This document shows positions 1 to 8,232 of a DNA stretch of 64,000 nucleotides, one piece after another. How positions within the stretch are numbered: position 1 is the first letter of the stretch; every line of letters starts with the position of its first letter. A program made the translations under genes and the position numbers. The stretch spans positions 3,186,861 to 3,250,860 of the forward strand of contig NZ_JXQC01000003.1 of the NCBI RefSeq assembly GCF_001305965.1, written 5' to 3'. Under the pieces are notes generated by a model. That model saw nothing but the letters and a program-made list of their open reading frames with translations, did no database searches and had not been told where the DNA came from. This DNA comes from Erythrobacter sp. SG61-1L (lineage in GTDB: Bacteria; Pseudomonadota; Alphaproteobacteria; Sphingomonadales; Sphingomonadaceae).

Positions 1-2
1 AG

Positions 3-320
3 CGCCTGTTCATGCGCGCGCCGCCGGATTCGCAATTGCTGCGTTCCGCGATGAAGCTGGCGAACGACCATCTCGATTACATGGACTGGCTGATCGACAA
101 TCGCCCCTGGCTGGCGGGTTCGCAGATGAGCCTGGCCGATCTGGCCGCCGCCGCGCAGATTTCCGTCGCGGATTATCTGGGCGGGATCGACTGGTCCGGC
201 CATGAACAGACGCGCGGCTGGTATTCCGTGTTCAAGAGCCGCCCGAGCTTCCGCCCGCTGCTTTCCGAGCGGATGGACGTGATCAAGCCGCCCAGCCACT
301 ACGCGGATGTGAATGCGTGA
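3..320 (+). CDS. Glutathione S-transferase family protein, C-terminal part (5' truncated by window edge)
   Basis: Only the last 106 or so residues are present; the frame is open to the left edge. The visible part is all-alpha and resembles the GST C-terminal domain: residues of the type WLAGSQMSLADLAAAAQIS match the conserved N-capping box/hydrophobic staple region (S-x-A-D), followed by a tail that ends in HYADVNA. The catalytic thioredoxin-like N-terminal domain lies outside the window, so substrate and subclass cannot be judged. The 274 bases between its stop and msrB show short inverted stretches but no gene. Confidence 0.75.
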   Translation, partial: RLFMRAPPDSQLLRSAMKLANDHLDYMDWLIDNRPWLAGSQMSLADLAAAAQISVADYLGGIDWSGHEQTRGWYSVFKSRPSFRPLLSERMDVIKPPSHYADVNA

Positions 321-594
321 GTGACTTCCCTTAAAGGGAGAGTTGCCGAGCGCGTTCTGAATTGAACTGACTGCTCAGCTTCACTACAATTCCGGATGCA
401 GATGGCATTTGTCACCGGGTTCATCGCTCGGGTTGTTGCGGACGTCCAGGCAAGGGTCATCTGCTTCCAATCAGGCGCTCGACAAATGTGCTCTTGAGGT
501 AAGTTCAGCGCCTGTCGCCGGGGTTTTGCACAGTTTCCCCTCCCCTTGCAGGGGGGGACCTGCATCCCCCATATTCGGGCGAAAGGAGATTCCC

Positions 595-993
595 ATGCCC
601 GAGAAGATGAACCTCACCGAAGAGGAATGGCGCGAGCGCCTTAGCCCGGAAGCCTACACAATCCTGCGGCGGGCGGGGACGGAGCGGGCTTTCACCGGCA
701 AGTATGAGAAGAACAAGGCTGCCGGCATCTATCACTGCGCGGGCTGCGGCTTGCCGCTGTTCGCCAGCGAAACCAAATATGACAGCGGATCGGGCTGGCC
801 CAGCTTCATGGCCCCGGTCGAAGGTGAAGCGGTGGAGGAACTGCGCGATGTGTCGCATGGCATGGTTCGCACCGAAGTGCGCTGCGCCCGCTGCGAAGGG
901 CATCTGGGCCATGTCTTCCCCGATGGTCCGGGACCGGACGGCCTGCGCTATTGCATCAATTCCGCCAGTCTGGACTTCGAGCCGAAGGACTGA
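595..993 (+). CDS. msrB: Peptide-methionine (R)-S-oxide reductase MsrB
   Basis: Reduces the R-epimer of methionine sulfoxide in oxidised proteins. The 132-residue protein has the two zinc CxxC pairs (C48/C51 in CAGC and C97/C100 in CARC), the SGSGWPSF substrate loop and the catalytic cysteine C120 in RYCINSASL. The frame stays open upstream, but the ATG at 595 is chosen because it follows GAAAGGAGA at 581-589 and starts the conserved family N-terminus. A separate msrA lies about 14 kb away, so the two stereospecific repair enzymes are not fused or co-transcribed here. Confidence 0.95.
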   Translation: MPEKMNLTEEEWRERLSPEAYTILRRAGTERAFTGKYEKNKAAGIYHCAGCGLPLFASETKYDSGSGWPSFMAPVEGEAVEELRDVSHGMVRTEVRCARCEGHLGHVFPDGPGPDGLRYCINSASLDFEPKD

Positions 994-1122
994 CGGTGCC
1001 GCCGGGAAGGTGGGTGGCTAAATTCGCCGTTAACGCCCCGTTACTATTCCCCTATGCATCGAAAAACTCGGAAGCGGGCTGCGCGGCGTGCGCAGGCGTC
1101 AGGGCAAGGATAGAATAGCCGC

Positions 1123-3285
1123 ATGGCACGCAATCGCAGCGTGGGTTCGAAAGCGAAGCCGCGCGACAGGGTGAGGGACAGCGGTTCTGGCGGTGGCGGT
1201 CGGAAGTCCTCCGGCCGGTTCCGCCTGTGGATGAAGCGCCTGTTCCTGTGGGGTGGCTTTCTTGCGCTGCTGGGCGCGATCGCTCTGGGCACGGCCGTCT
1301 ATTTCGCCGCCAGCAACCTGCCGAGCTTTTCCGAACTGAAGGACATCAAGGCCGGGCAGACCATTGTGCTGCGCGCGCGCGATGGTTCCGAGATCGTCGC
1401 CATGGGCCCCAGCTATGGCGAATGGCTGAGGTCGGACGAAATCCCGCAGGTGATGAAGGACGCAATGGTCTCCGTCGAAGACCGGCGGTATTATTCGCAT
1501 TTCGGGATCGACCCGCTGGGCCTTGCCCGCGCCATGTGGGTTTCCTGGCGAGATGACGAGCGTGCCCGCGCCACGTCCACCATCACGCAGCAGCTGGCCC
1601 GCAACATCTTCCTCAATTCCAACCGCACCTTCGACCGCAAGGCACGCGAGGCCGTGCTGGCCATGGCGCTGGAATGGAAATTCTCGAAGGAACAGATCCT
1701 CGAGCTGTATCTGAACAAGGTCTATTTCGGGGGCGGGGCCTATGGCATCGATTCCGCCAGCCGCAATTTCTTCAGCCATTCCGCCCGCGATCTGTCGCTG
1801 GGCGAGGCGGCGATCATTGCCGGGCTGGTGAAGGCGCCCAGCCGCTATTCCCCCACCGCCGATGTGCAGGCCGCCGTGACCCGCGCCAATGTGGTGATCG
1901 CCCAGATGAAGAAATACGGCGCGATCTCCCCGGACGAGGCGGATGTGGACGTTTCCGCGGTGAAGCTGGCGCCGCAGCAGGCGCAGAATTCGGTGCGTTA
2001 CTTCACTGACTGGGTGCTGCCGCAGCTCGACCTGCTGCTGCCTGAAACGGACGAGCCGCTGGAAGTGTGGACCACGCTGGACGTGGGCATGCAGAAGGCG
2101 GCGACCGATGCGATCCGGGCCAATACGCCCAAGGGCGCACAGGGCGCGCTGGTCAGCCTGGACCGCGACGGGGCCGTGCTCGCCCTGATCGGCGGCACGG
2201 ATTACGTGGCCACCAATTACAACCGCGCCACCAATGCGGTGCGCCAGCCCGGCTCTGCCTGGAAGCTGTTCGTCTATCTCTCGGCGCTGGAAGCCGGATA
2301 TACGCCCGACGACAAGGTGGTGGACGAGCCGGTGACGATCGACGGGTGGAGCCCGCGCAATTCGGGCGGCAGCTATGCCGGCGAGATCGACGTGCGCAGT
2401 GCCTTTGCCTATTCGAAGAACACCGTGGCCGCGCAGCTGGGCAATGAAGTGGGCTTCGGCACCGTGGCTGCCATGGCCCGCCGCTTCGGCATTTCCACCC
2501 CGATCAACACCAACCCGTCCATGGTGCTGGGCACGTCAGACGTGCGCCTGATCGACATGACGAGGGCCTTCGGCGAAGTCTCCGCGCGGGGCCGCTCCAT
2601 CGAACCCTATGGCATTGCCAAGGTGACCACGGTTGACGGCGATGTGCTGTACAGCCGCGAGGCGCCGCGCAGCCAGCAACTGGTGCCTGATTATGTTGCC
2701 GCCGGGATCACCGACCTGCTGCAATCGGCGGTCAGCGTCGGCACAGGCCGCGCCGCGCAGATCGGGCGGCCTGTCGCGGGCAAGACCGGCACGACCAGTT
2801 CCAACAAGGATGGCTGGTTCCTGGGCTTTTCCAGTGGGATCACCACCGGCGTATGGATGGGCCGCGACGATGCCAAGGCCGTGGGCGGCCTTTCAGGCGG
2901 CACAGCGCCCGCACGGGCCTTTGCCTCTTACATGAAGGTTGCGGTGAAGGATCGCCCGGTCGAGAAGTTCGAAACCGATCTCAAGCTGCCGGACTGGCAG
3001 TTGGAACCCGATGACGAGTTCCTGTTCGGTGATCCCGGCGATTATTACTACGTGGATGAAGACGGCAATCTGATCGAGCCTTCCGGCCCGCAGGAATCGC
3101 GCACCCAGCCCTTCCCGCCCGAGGATGGCAGCCCGCAGGTGCCGCGCGGCGCGGGGCTGGTTCCGGCCAGCCCGGCACCGCCTGCCGCCAGCCAGGACTT
3201 CCTCGAGCGTGCGACCGGCAGCCGGGCGCAGCCATCCGGCTCGCCGCGACCGGCAGGGCAGGGCGGAGCGCAGACTTCGCCCTGA
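1123..3285 (+). CDS. Class A penicillin-binding protein 1A family (bifunctional transglycosylase/transpeptidase)
   Basis: Polymerises and cross-links peptidoglycan in the periplasm. The 720-residue protein has a basic Gly/Ser-rich cytoplasmic tail, one membrane segment at about 39-62, a glycosyltransferase 51 domain with catalytic E119 in SVEDRRYY and the TSTITQQLARN motif, and a transpeptidase domain with S378-x-x-K381 (SAWK), S431-K-N433 and K554-T-G-T. All active-site motifs are intact. The last 110 or so residues are acidic then Pro/Ser-rich, probably a disordered tail. It stands alone between msrB and the convergent degP gene. Confidence 0.95.
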   Translation: MARNRSVGSKAKPRDRVRDSGSGGGGRKSSGRFRLWMKRLFLWGGFLALLGAIALGTAVYFAASNLPSFSELKDIKAGQTIVLRARDGSEIVAMGPSYGEWLRSDEIPQVMKDAMVSVEDRRYYSHFGIDPLGLARAMWVSWRDDERARATSTITQQLARNIFLNSNRTFDRKAREAVLAMALEWKFSKEQILELYLNKVYFGGGAYGIDSASRNFFSHSARDLSLGEAAIIAGLVKAPSRYSPTADVQAAVTRANVVIAQMKKYGAISPDEADVDVSAVKLAPQQAQNSVRYFTDWVLPQLDLLLPETDEPLEVWTTLDVGMQKAATDAIRANTPKGAQGALVSLDRDGAVLALIGGTDYVATNYNRATNAVRQPGSAWKLFVYLSALEAGYTPDDKVVDEPVTIDGWSPRNSGGSYAGEIDVRSAFAYSKNTVAAQLGNEVGFGTVAAMARRFGISTPINTNPSMVLGTSDVRLIDMTRAFGEVSARGRSIEPYGIAKVTTVDGDVLYSREAPRSQQLVPDYVAAGITDLLQSAVSVGTGRAAQIGRPVAGKTGTTSSNKDGWFLGFSSGITTGVWMGRDDAKAVGGLSGGTAPARAFASYMKVAVKDRPVEKFETDLKLPDWQLEPDDEFLFGDPGDYYYVDEDGNLIEPSGPQESRTQPFPPEDGSPQVPRGAGLVPASPAPPAASQDFLERATGSRAQPSGSPRPAGQGGAQTSP

Positions 3286-3396
3286 GGGCAAGCGCGGCTA
3301 ATTCCTCCGTTGCAGGCGGCAGCCCACGGGGAGGAATGGCAGCTGAAACGAGTTAGGCATGACGGGATTCGCCAAGGCGATCTCGTCCCCGAAAAG

Positions 3397-3435
3397 AAAG
3401 AGCGCGCCGCCCGGCTTCGGGAGGCGCGCTCTTTT
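3397..3435. terminator. Bidirectional rho-independent terminator between PBP1A and degP
   Basis: A 12-bp perfect stem (3397-3408 with 3423-3434) encloses an inner CCCG-GCTT-CGGG hairpin. A T-run follows on the plus side (CTTTTC) and a matching A-rich run precedes it, which becomes a T-rich tail on the minus strand. It lies 25 bases beyond the degP stop and 112 beyond the PBP stop, so it probably ends the degP message and may serve both. Confidence 0.8.
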
Positions 3436-3459
3436 CTGTAGCGCTGCGGATTTACCGGA

Positions 3460-4995
3460 TCAGCGCAGGCGGATCGCGATGTAATCCTGCGGGCGACGCA
3501 GCGGCTTCACCTGAAGCAGCACGGCATCGCGGCCCGAATCCTTGGCTGCCTGCACGGCCGCTTCGAATTCCTGGATCGTTGCGACCGGCTTGGTATTCAC
3601 GCCCAGCACCACGTCGCCGCGCTGCAGCTTGCGGCCGGCATCGGCGCTGGAATCCACCGCATCGACCAGCACGCCCTTGGTGTCGCGCGGCAGGCCAAGC
3701 TGGCCCGCGATCTGCGGGGTCAGTTCGGCGGCACGGATACCCAGCGCCTTTTCGAGTACGCCTTCCACCTGTTCCGGCGCGGGCTTGTTCGCCTGCGGCT
3801 GGGCTTCGGGATCGAAGACCCGTCCGGCGAGTTCTTCCTCGCTCGGGCGCTTGCCCACCGTTGCGGTCAGGGTCATCTTCTGGCCGTTGCGCAGCACTTC
3901 CAGCGGAACCTTGGTGCCGGGTGCGATATTGGCCACGAGGTAGGACAGGGTCTGGTCAGGCGTTACATCCTGCCCGTTGACCTTCAGCACGATGTCGCCG
4001 GACTGCAGCCCGGCCTTGTCTGCCGGTTCGCCAGTCTCGACCGAGCGGACGAATTCGCCATGCTTGGCGGGCACGCCCAGCGATGCGGCAATATCCTCGT
4101 CCACCGGGCTGATGCGCACGCCCAGATAGCCGCGTTCGATCGGCTGGCCCTTGATCAGCTTTTCCACGATCGGCTCGGCGGTTTCGGCCGGAATGGCGAA
4201 GCCGATGCCCACGCTGCCGCCCGAAGGCGAGAAGATCGCATTGTTGATGCCGATCACCCGGCCCTGCATGTCGAACAGCGGGCCGCCCGAATTGCCCCGG
4301 TTGATCGAGGTATCGGTCTGAATGTAGCGGTCATAGGCGGAGCCGGAACCGGTGTTGCGATAGACGGCGGAGATGATCCCGGCCGTAACCGTGCCGCCAA
4401 GGCCGAAGGGCTGGCCGATGGCGATCACCCAGTCACCCACGCGCGACTGGCGGGAATCGCCGAATTCCACGAAGGGGAAAGGCTTGCTGCGCTCGATCTT
4501 CAGCACGGCAAGGTCCGACGCGGCATCGGTGCCCACCAGAGTGGCGGGATATTCGGTGCCGTCGGTCAGGGTGACGGTGATTTCTTCCACCTTGCCCTGC
4601 CCATCGGCAGTGATGACGTGATTATTGGTCACCAGATAGCCATCGGCGGAAATCAGGAAGCCGGAACCGAGCGACTGTGCCTCACGCGTCTGGGGCACGC
4701 CGCCGCCGCGCGGGGTAAGGCCGCCGAACAGGTCGCCGAAAGGCGTCCCGGCAAAGGGGCTGGTGTTTACGGTGATGCGCTGGCGGGTGGAGATATTCAC
4801 CACGGCCGGCTGCAATTGTTCGGTCAGATCGGCAAAGCTGGCCGGGGCACCCGCCCGCGGCACCACGTGCTGCATCTGGCTCTCATTATTCTGGGCGACC
4901 TGGGCGCCGGCGGGATGGCCGGTGATCAGCGAGACGGCCGCGCCGCCGATCAGCAGCGCGGATGAAAATCCATAAGCGTAACGCACGGGCTTCAC
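3460..4995 (-). CDS. Do/DegP/HtrA-family periplasmic serine protease
   Basis: Envelope quality-control protease and chaperone. A signal peptide is followed by a trypsin-like domain with His126 (TNNHVI), Asp161 (DAASDLAVLKI) and Ser236 (NRGNSGGPLF), then two PDZ domains; the second ends in the C-terminal IAIRLR. The 511-residue start is placed at the GTG at 4995 because AGAGG sits about 7 bases upstream and the next residues form the signal peptide; an ATG 54 bases further upstream would add a non-signal-like extension. It is followed upstream (5' side) by hflC-hflK, which are also membrane proteolysis factors, in the same orientation. Confidence 0.93.
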   Translation of the reverse strand: MKPVRYAYGFSSALLIGGAAVSLITGHPAGAQVAQNNESQMQHVVPRAGAPASFADLTEQLQPAVVNISTRQRITVNTSPFAGTPFGDLFGGLTPRGGGVPQTREAQSLGSGFLISADGYLVTNNHVITADGQGKVEEITVTLTDGTEYPATLVGTDAASDLAVLKIERSKPFPFVEFGDSRQSRVGDWVIAIGQPFGLGGTVTAGIISAVYRNTGSGSAYDRYIQTDTSINRGNSGGPLFDMQGRVIGINNAIFSPSGGSVGIGFAIPAETAEPIVEKLIKGQPIERGYLGVRISPVDEDIAASLGVPAKHGEFVRSVETGEPADKAGLQSGDIVLKVNGQDVTPDQTLSYLVANIAPGTKVPLEVLRNGQKMTLTATVGKRPSEEELAGRVFDPEAQPQANKPAPEQVEGVLEKALGIRAAELTPQIAGQLGLPRDTKGVLVDAVDSSADAGRKLQRGDVVLGVNTKPVATIQEFEAAVQAAKDSGRDAVLLQVKPLRRPQDYIAIRLR

Positions 4996-5123
4996 GTCCT
5001 CTATTCCTCTCGTCTTCGCGCATTGCTGCGCTGGCTCGGGCAGCCGCACTTTCTGCGCGTACGGCCTGAACCCAAATTGAATGACATCCGTAGTCGACCC
5101 GGAACGCCCGTCAGCCCGCGGCT

Positions 5124-5969
5124 TTAGCGGTTGCCGCGGAACTGGCGGAGATACTCGTTATCCGGTGACAGGATGATCGAACTTTCCGACTCGGTGGAGC
5201 CGAAGGTCGTGTCGTAGCTCTGCATGGCGCGGTAGAAGTCGTAGAACTGCGGATCCTTGCCGAAGCTGTCGGCATAGATTTTCGCAGCCTGTGCATCGGC
5301 TTCGGCGCGGATGATCTGCGCGTCCCTCAGGCCGGTGGCCTTGGTGGTCGCCGCTTCCTGTTCGCGCGCGGACTGCATCCGGGCAAAGGCCGATTGCAGC
5401 GGAGAGCCCTGCGGCAGGTCAGCCCGCTTGATCCGCACGTCCAGCACCTGCGCGCCATATTCGCGGGCTTCGGCGTCCAGCTTGTCGCGGATATTGTGCA
5501 TTGTGTTGCCGCGCTCTGCCGTGAGCAGCGAGGCGAAGCTGCGGCGGCCCAGTTCCTGGCGCACGACCGAACTGAAGATTGGCGAAAGCTGCGCTTCGAC
5601 ATTCTCGGTGGAGCCCACGGTGCGCACCATCCTCTTGGGGTCGATAATACGGTAGCGAGCAAAGGCATCCACTTCGAGGCGGAGCTGGTCGGTGGAAAGC
5701 ACCTGCTGCGGCTGCATATCCAGATCGCGTACGCGCTTGTCGATGCGCTGCACGGTTTCCACGAAGGGAATGCGGAAATGCACGCCTGCATCGGTCTGCC
5801 CATAGGGCACCTTGGGGCGGAACTGGTTGTAGACGCGCACCGGATTACCGGTCTGCACGATCACGACCTGTTCGGATTCAGGCACGACGATCACGCTCGA
5901 CAGCAAGGCGCCCAGCGCGACGAGCATAGCGATGATGGCTACCTTGTAGCTCTGCCAGATCTGGTTCAT
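5124..5969 (-). CDS. hflC: Protease modulator HflC
   Basis: Membrane-anchored SPFH/prohibitin-domain partner of HflK; in known systems HflKC forms a large periplasmic cage around the FtsH protease. The 281-residue protein has an N-terminal anchor at about 10-30 and a SPFH domain rich in Arg and Asp, including the TDQLRLEVDAFARYRI stretch. The C-terminal part is helical with Ala/Glu-rich runs, as in the family. It starts 3 bases after the hflK stop, so the two are surely co-translated. Confidence 0.94.
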   Translation of the reverse strand: MNQIWQSYKVAIIAMLVALGALLSSVIVVPESEQVVIVQTGNPVRVYNQFRPKVPYGQTDAGVHFRIPFVETVQRIDKRVRDLDMQPQQVLSTDQLRLEVDAFARYRIIDPKRMVRTVGSTENVEAQLSPIFSSVVRQELGRRSFASLLTAERGNTMHNIRDKLDAEAREYGAQVLDVRIKRADLPQGSPLQSAFARMQSAREQEAATTKATGLRDAQIIRAEADAQAAKIYADSFGKDPQFYDFYRAMQSYDTTFGSTESESSIILSPDNEYLRQFRGNR

Positions 5970-5972
5970 CGC

Positions 5973-7148
5973 TTATTGCCCTCCCGCAGGCTTGGCCACC
6001 GGAGCGGCGCGCTTCTTGATTTCGGGCAGCGGCAGGTAAGGCGTCACGCCATTGGCTTCCACGATGGTCTTGTCGGTGCGGCTCAGCACACGCTCCATGG
6101 TTTCATAATACATGCGGCGCCGGGTCACTTCCGGGGCCAGCCTGTATTGTTCATAGACCTTGTCGAACGCGGCGGCATCGCCCTGCGCGCGGGCAAGCAC
6201 CTGCTGCGCGGCGGCTTCCGCCTGGTTCTTGTAGGTTTCCGCTTCCTGCTGTGCGGCGGACACGGCCTTGAAGGCTTCTTCAACCTCGCTTGGCGGATCG
6301 GTCTTGCGGATTTCCACGCCGTGAATCTGCACGCCCGAGCGATAGGCATCGAGCACTTCCTGCATGCGTCGGCGCACGTTGGTTTCGATGTTGGAGCGGC
6401 CTTCGCCGGAGAACACGCTGTCCAGCGGCTCTTCCGCCACGGAGGCGCGCATGGCCGCTTCGGCCACTTCGCGAACGGTGTTTTCCGGTTCGGCCAGCTG
6501 GAAGCGGTACTGCTTCAGATCCTTGATGCTCCAGCGTACGAGATAGGACAGGTTCACCAGATTCTGGTCACCCGTCAGCATCAGTTTTTCCGCGTCGCCT
6601 TCAGGAATCTGGAAGATGCGGATTTCGGAAACCTGTTCCACATGCACGTCCTGAATCGGCCAGGGCAGCGTCAGCGAGATGCCCGAACCGATGGTGCTGG
6701 AATATTTGCCGAAGGTAGTGACGACGCCCTGTTCCTTGGGGCCGAGCTGGTGGACCATCGAGAATGCCAGCCACAGGCCGACCACGCCGGTAACCGCCAG
6801 CGGCATCCAGCTGCGCCCGCCGGGGGCGGGGGGCAGGCGGAAATTCGGGCCGCCCGGACCGCCAGGGCGACGGCGCGGGCCTTCGGGGCCGCGCGTCTTG
6901 AAGATGTCTTCGATGCTGGCGGAACGGCGCGGTTCTTCGCCATTGCCACCGCCGGGAAGCCAGGGATTGCGCGGCCCGCGCGAACGGTCGCCCGGCTGGT
7001 CTGGCTGCTTGCCGCCATCGCCTGCGGGGGTGTCCCCGCCTTCGCCGTCATTGCCGTTGCCGCCATCCGCGCCGCCGCTGCCACCCCAGGGGTTCTTGCC
7101 TGCCATGGCGAGCGCGATGCGATCGAAAAGTCCGCCCATTCGTTCCAT
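5973..7148 (-). CDS. hflK: FtsH protease activity modulator HflK
   Basis: Partner of HflC. The 391-residue reading starts MERMGGLFDR, then has a Gly/Pro/Asp-rich cytoplasmic region with two NPW motifs (19-21 and 61-63), a membrane segment at 114-132 and a SPFH domain. The reading frame stays open for another 1.3 kb upstream, but that part is antisense to the mrp gene and is not coding. The ATG at 7139 (three residues shorter) is an equally possible start because GGAAC precedes it. It reads divergently from mrp, whose start is 93 bases away. Confidence 0.93.
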   Translation of the reverse strand: MERMGGLFDRIALAMAGKNPWGGSGGADGGNGNDGEGGDTPAGDGGKQPDQPGDRSRGPRNPWLPGGGNGEEPRRSASIEDIFKTRGPEGPRRRPGGPGGPNFRLPPAPGGRSWMPLAVTGVVGLWLAFSMVHQLGPKEQGVVTTFGKYSSTIGSGISLTLPWPIQDVHVEQVSEIRIFQIPEGDAEKLMLTGDQNLVNLSYLVRWSIKDLKQYRFQLAEPENTVREVAEAAMRASVAEEPLDSVFSGEGRSNIETNVRRRMQEVLDAYRSGVQIHGVEIRKTDPPSEVEEAFKAVSAAQQEAETYKNQAEAAAQQVLARAQGDAAAFDKVYEQYRLAPEVTRRRMYYETMERVLSRTDKTIVEANGVTPYLPLPEIKKRAAPVAKPAGGQ

Positions 7149-7241
7149 GGGGCCACTTATAGGCACGAAATGCGTGAAAAACAGGGTGCGCGTTGCAGAT
7201 TTTCCCTGCAACCCCGGCAGAGCTTCGCTAACGGGGCAGGG

Positions 7242-8210
7242 ATGAGTAGCGAAGACATTCTGAAAAGCCGCCTTCCCGCCATGGCGCTGGAGCGGTTGCA
7301 AACGCTGCGCCTGTCCGACGGCGTGGCCACATTGATCCTCGATGCCAGCGGGCTGGATGCCCTTGCACGCGATCGTCTGGAGATCGCCGTGCGCGATACT
7401 TTGCGCGATGCCGAAGGCGTGAGCGAAGTTCGCGTGGCCCTGATGGCCGACAAGGCGCCGCCCGCCGCGCGGCGCATCGTGGCCATCGGATCGGGCAAGG
7501 GCGGGGTGGGCAAATCCACCCTCACCGCCAATCTCGCCGTCGCGCTGAAGAAGGCGGGGCGCAAGGTGGGCGTGGTGGATGCCGACATCTACGGCCCGTC
7601 CCAGCCGACCCTGCTGGCGAGCGAGGGCGAAAGGCCCCGTGCGGAAGGCAACAAGCTGATCCCGGTGCCCAGCGCCGCGGGAATTCCGGTTCTGTCGATG
7701 GGCCATCTGGTGGAACCGGGCAAGGCGATCGCCTGGCGCGGGCCGATGGCGGGCAATGCGCTGGGCCAGCTGATCGATGCCGAATGGGGCGATGTGGACG
7801 TGCTGCTGATCGACCTGCCGCCGGGCACGGGCGATGTGCAGCTGACCATGCTGCAGCGCTTCAAGCCTGCGGGCGCAGTGATCGTTTCCACGCCGCAGGA
7901 TCTGGCCCTGATCGACGCGACCCGCGCGATGCAACTGTTCGAAGCCGGGCAGGTGCCGATCATCGGGATCGTGGAGAACATGGCAGGCTATATCTGCCCC
8001 CATTGCGGTGAAGTGTCCGATCCCTTCGGCCATGGCGGTGCGGAAATCGCCGCGCGGGAAAAGGGCGTGGACTTCCTTGGCCGCGTGCCGCTGGCGATGG
8101 AAATCCGCATGGCCAGCGATGCGGGCACGCCGCCTGCCGCGGGCGACGGAGCGGAGGCGCAGGCCTTTGCCGCCATAGCGGCCCGCATTTCGGACTGGCT
8201 CGGGGCCTGA
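7242..8210 (+). CDS. Mrp/NBP35-family Fe-S cluster carrier ATPase (ApbC)
   Basis: P-loop scaffold or carrier that delivers iron-sulfur clusters to apo-proteins. The 322-residue protein has a short MIP18-like N-terminal domain, a deviant Walker A motif GSGKGGVGKS at 83-92, the DIYGPS switch at 115-120, DLPPGTGD at 191-198 and the cluster-binding pair C252-P-H-C255. The start at 7242 follows GGGGCAGGG. The molybdopterin-binding oxidoreductase subunit begins 22 bases downstream in the same direction, so they are likely one transcript. Confidence 0.94.
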   Translation: MSSEDILKSRLPAMALERLQTLRLSDGVATLILDASGLDALARDRLEIAVRDTLRDAEGVSEVRVALMADKAPPAARRIVAIGSGKGGVGKSTLTANLAVALKKAGRKVGVVDADIYGPSQPTLLASEGERPRAEGNKLIPVPSAAGIPVLSMGHLVEPGKAIAWRGPMAGNALGQLIDAEWGDVDVLLIDLPPGTGDVQLTMLQRFKPAGAVIVSTPQDLALIDATRAMQLFEAGQVPIIGIVENMAGYICPHCGEVSDPFGHGGAEIAAREKGVDFLGRVPLAMEIRMASDAGTPPAAGDGAEAQAFAAIAARISDWLGA

Positions 8211-8232
8211 CGCAACCGGGGGGAGGCACGCC

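Noticed and set aside
5394-7241. Upstream extension of the mrp reading frame
   Set aside because: It is antisense to hflC-hflK; the true start at 7242 has the right N-terminus.
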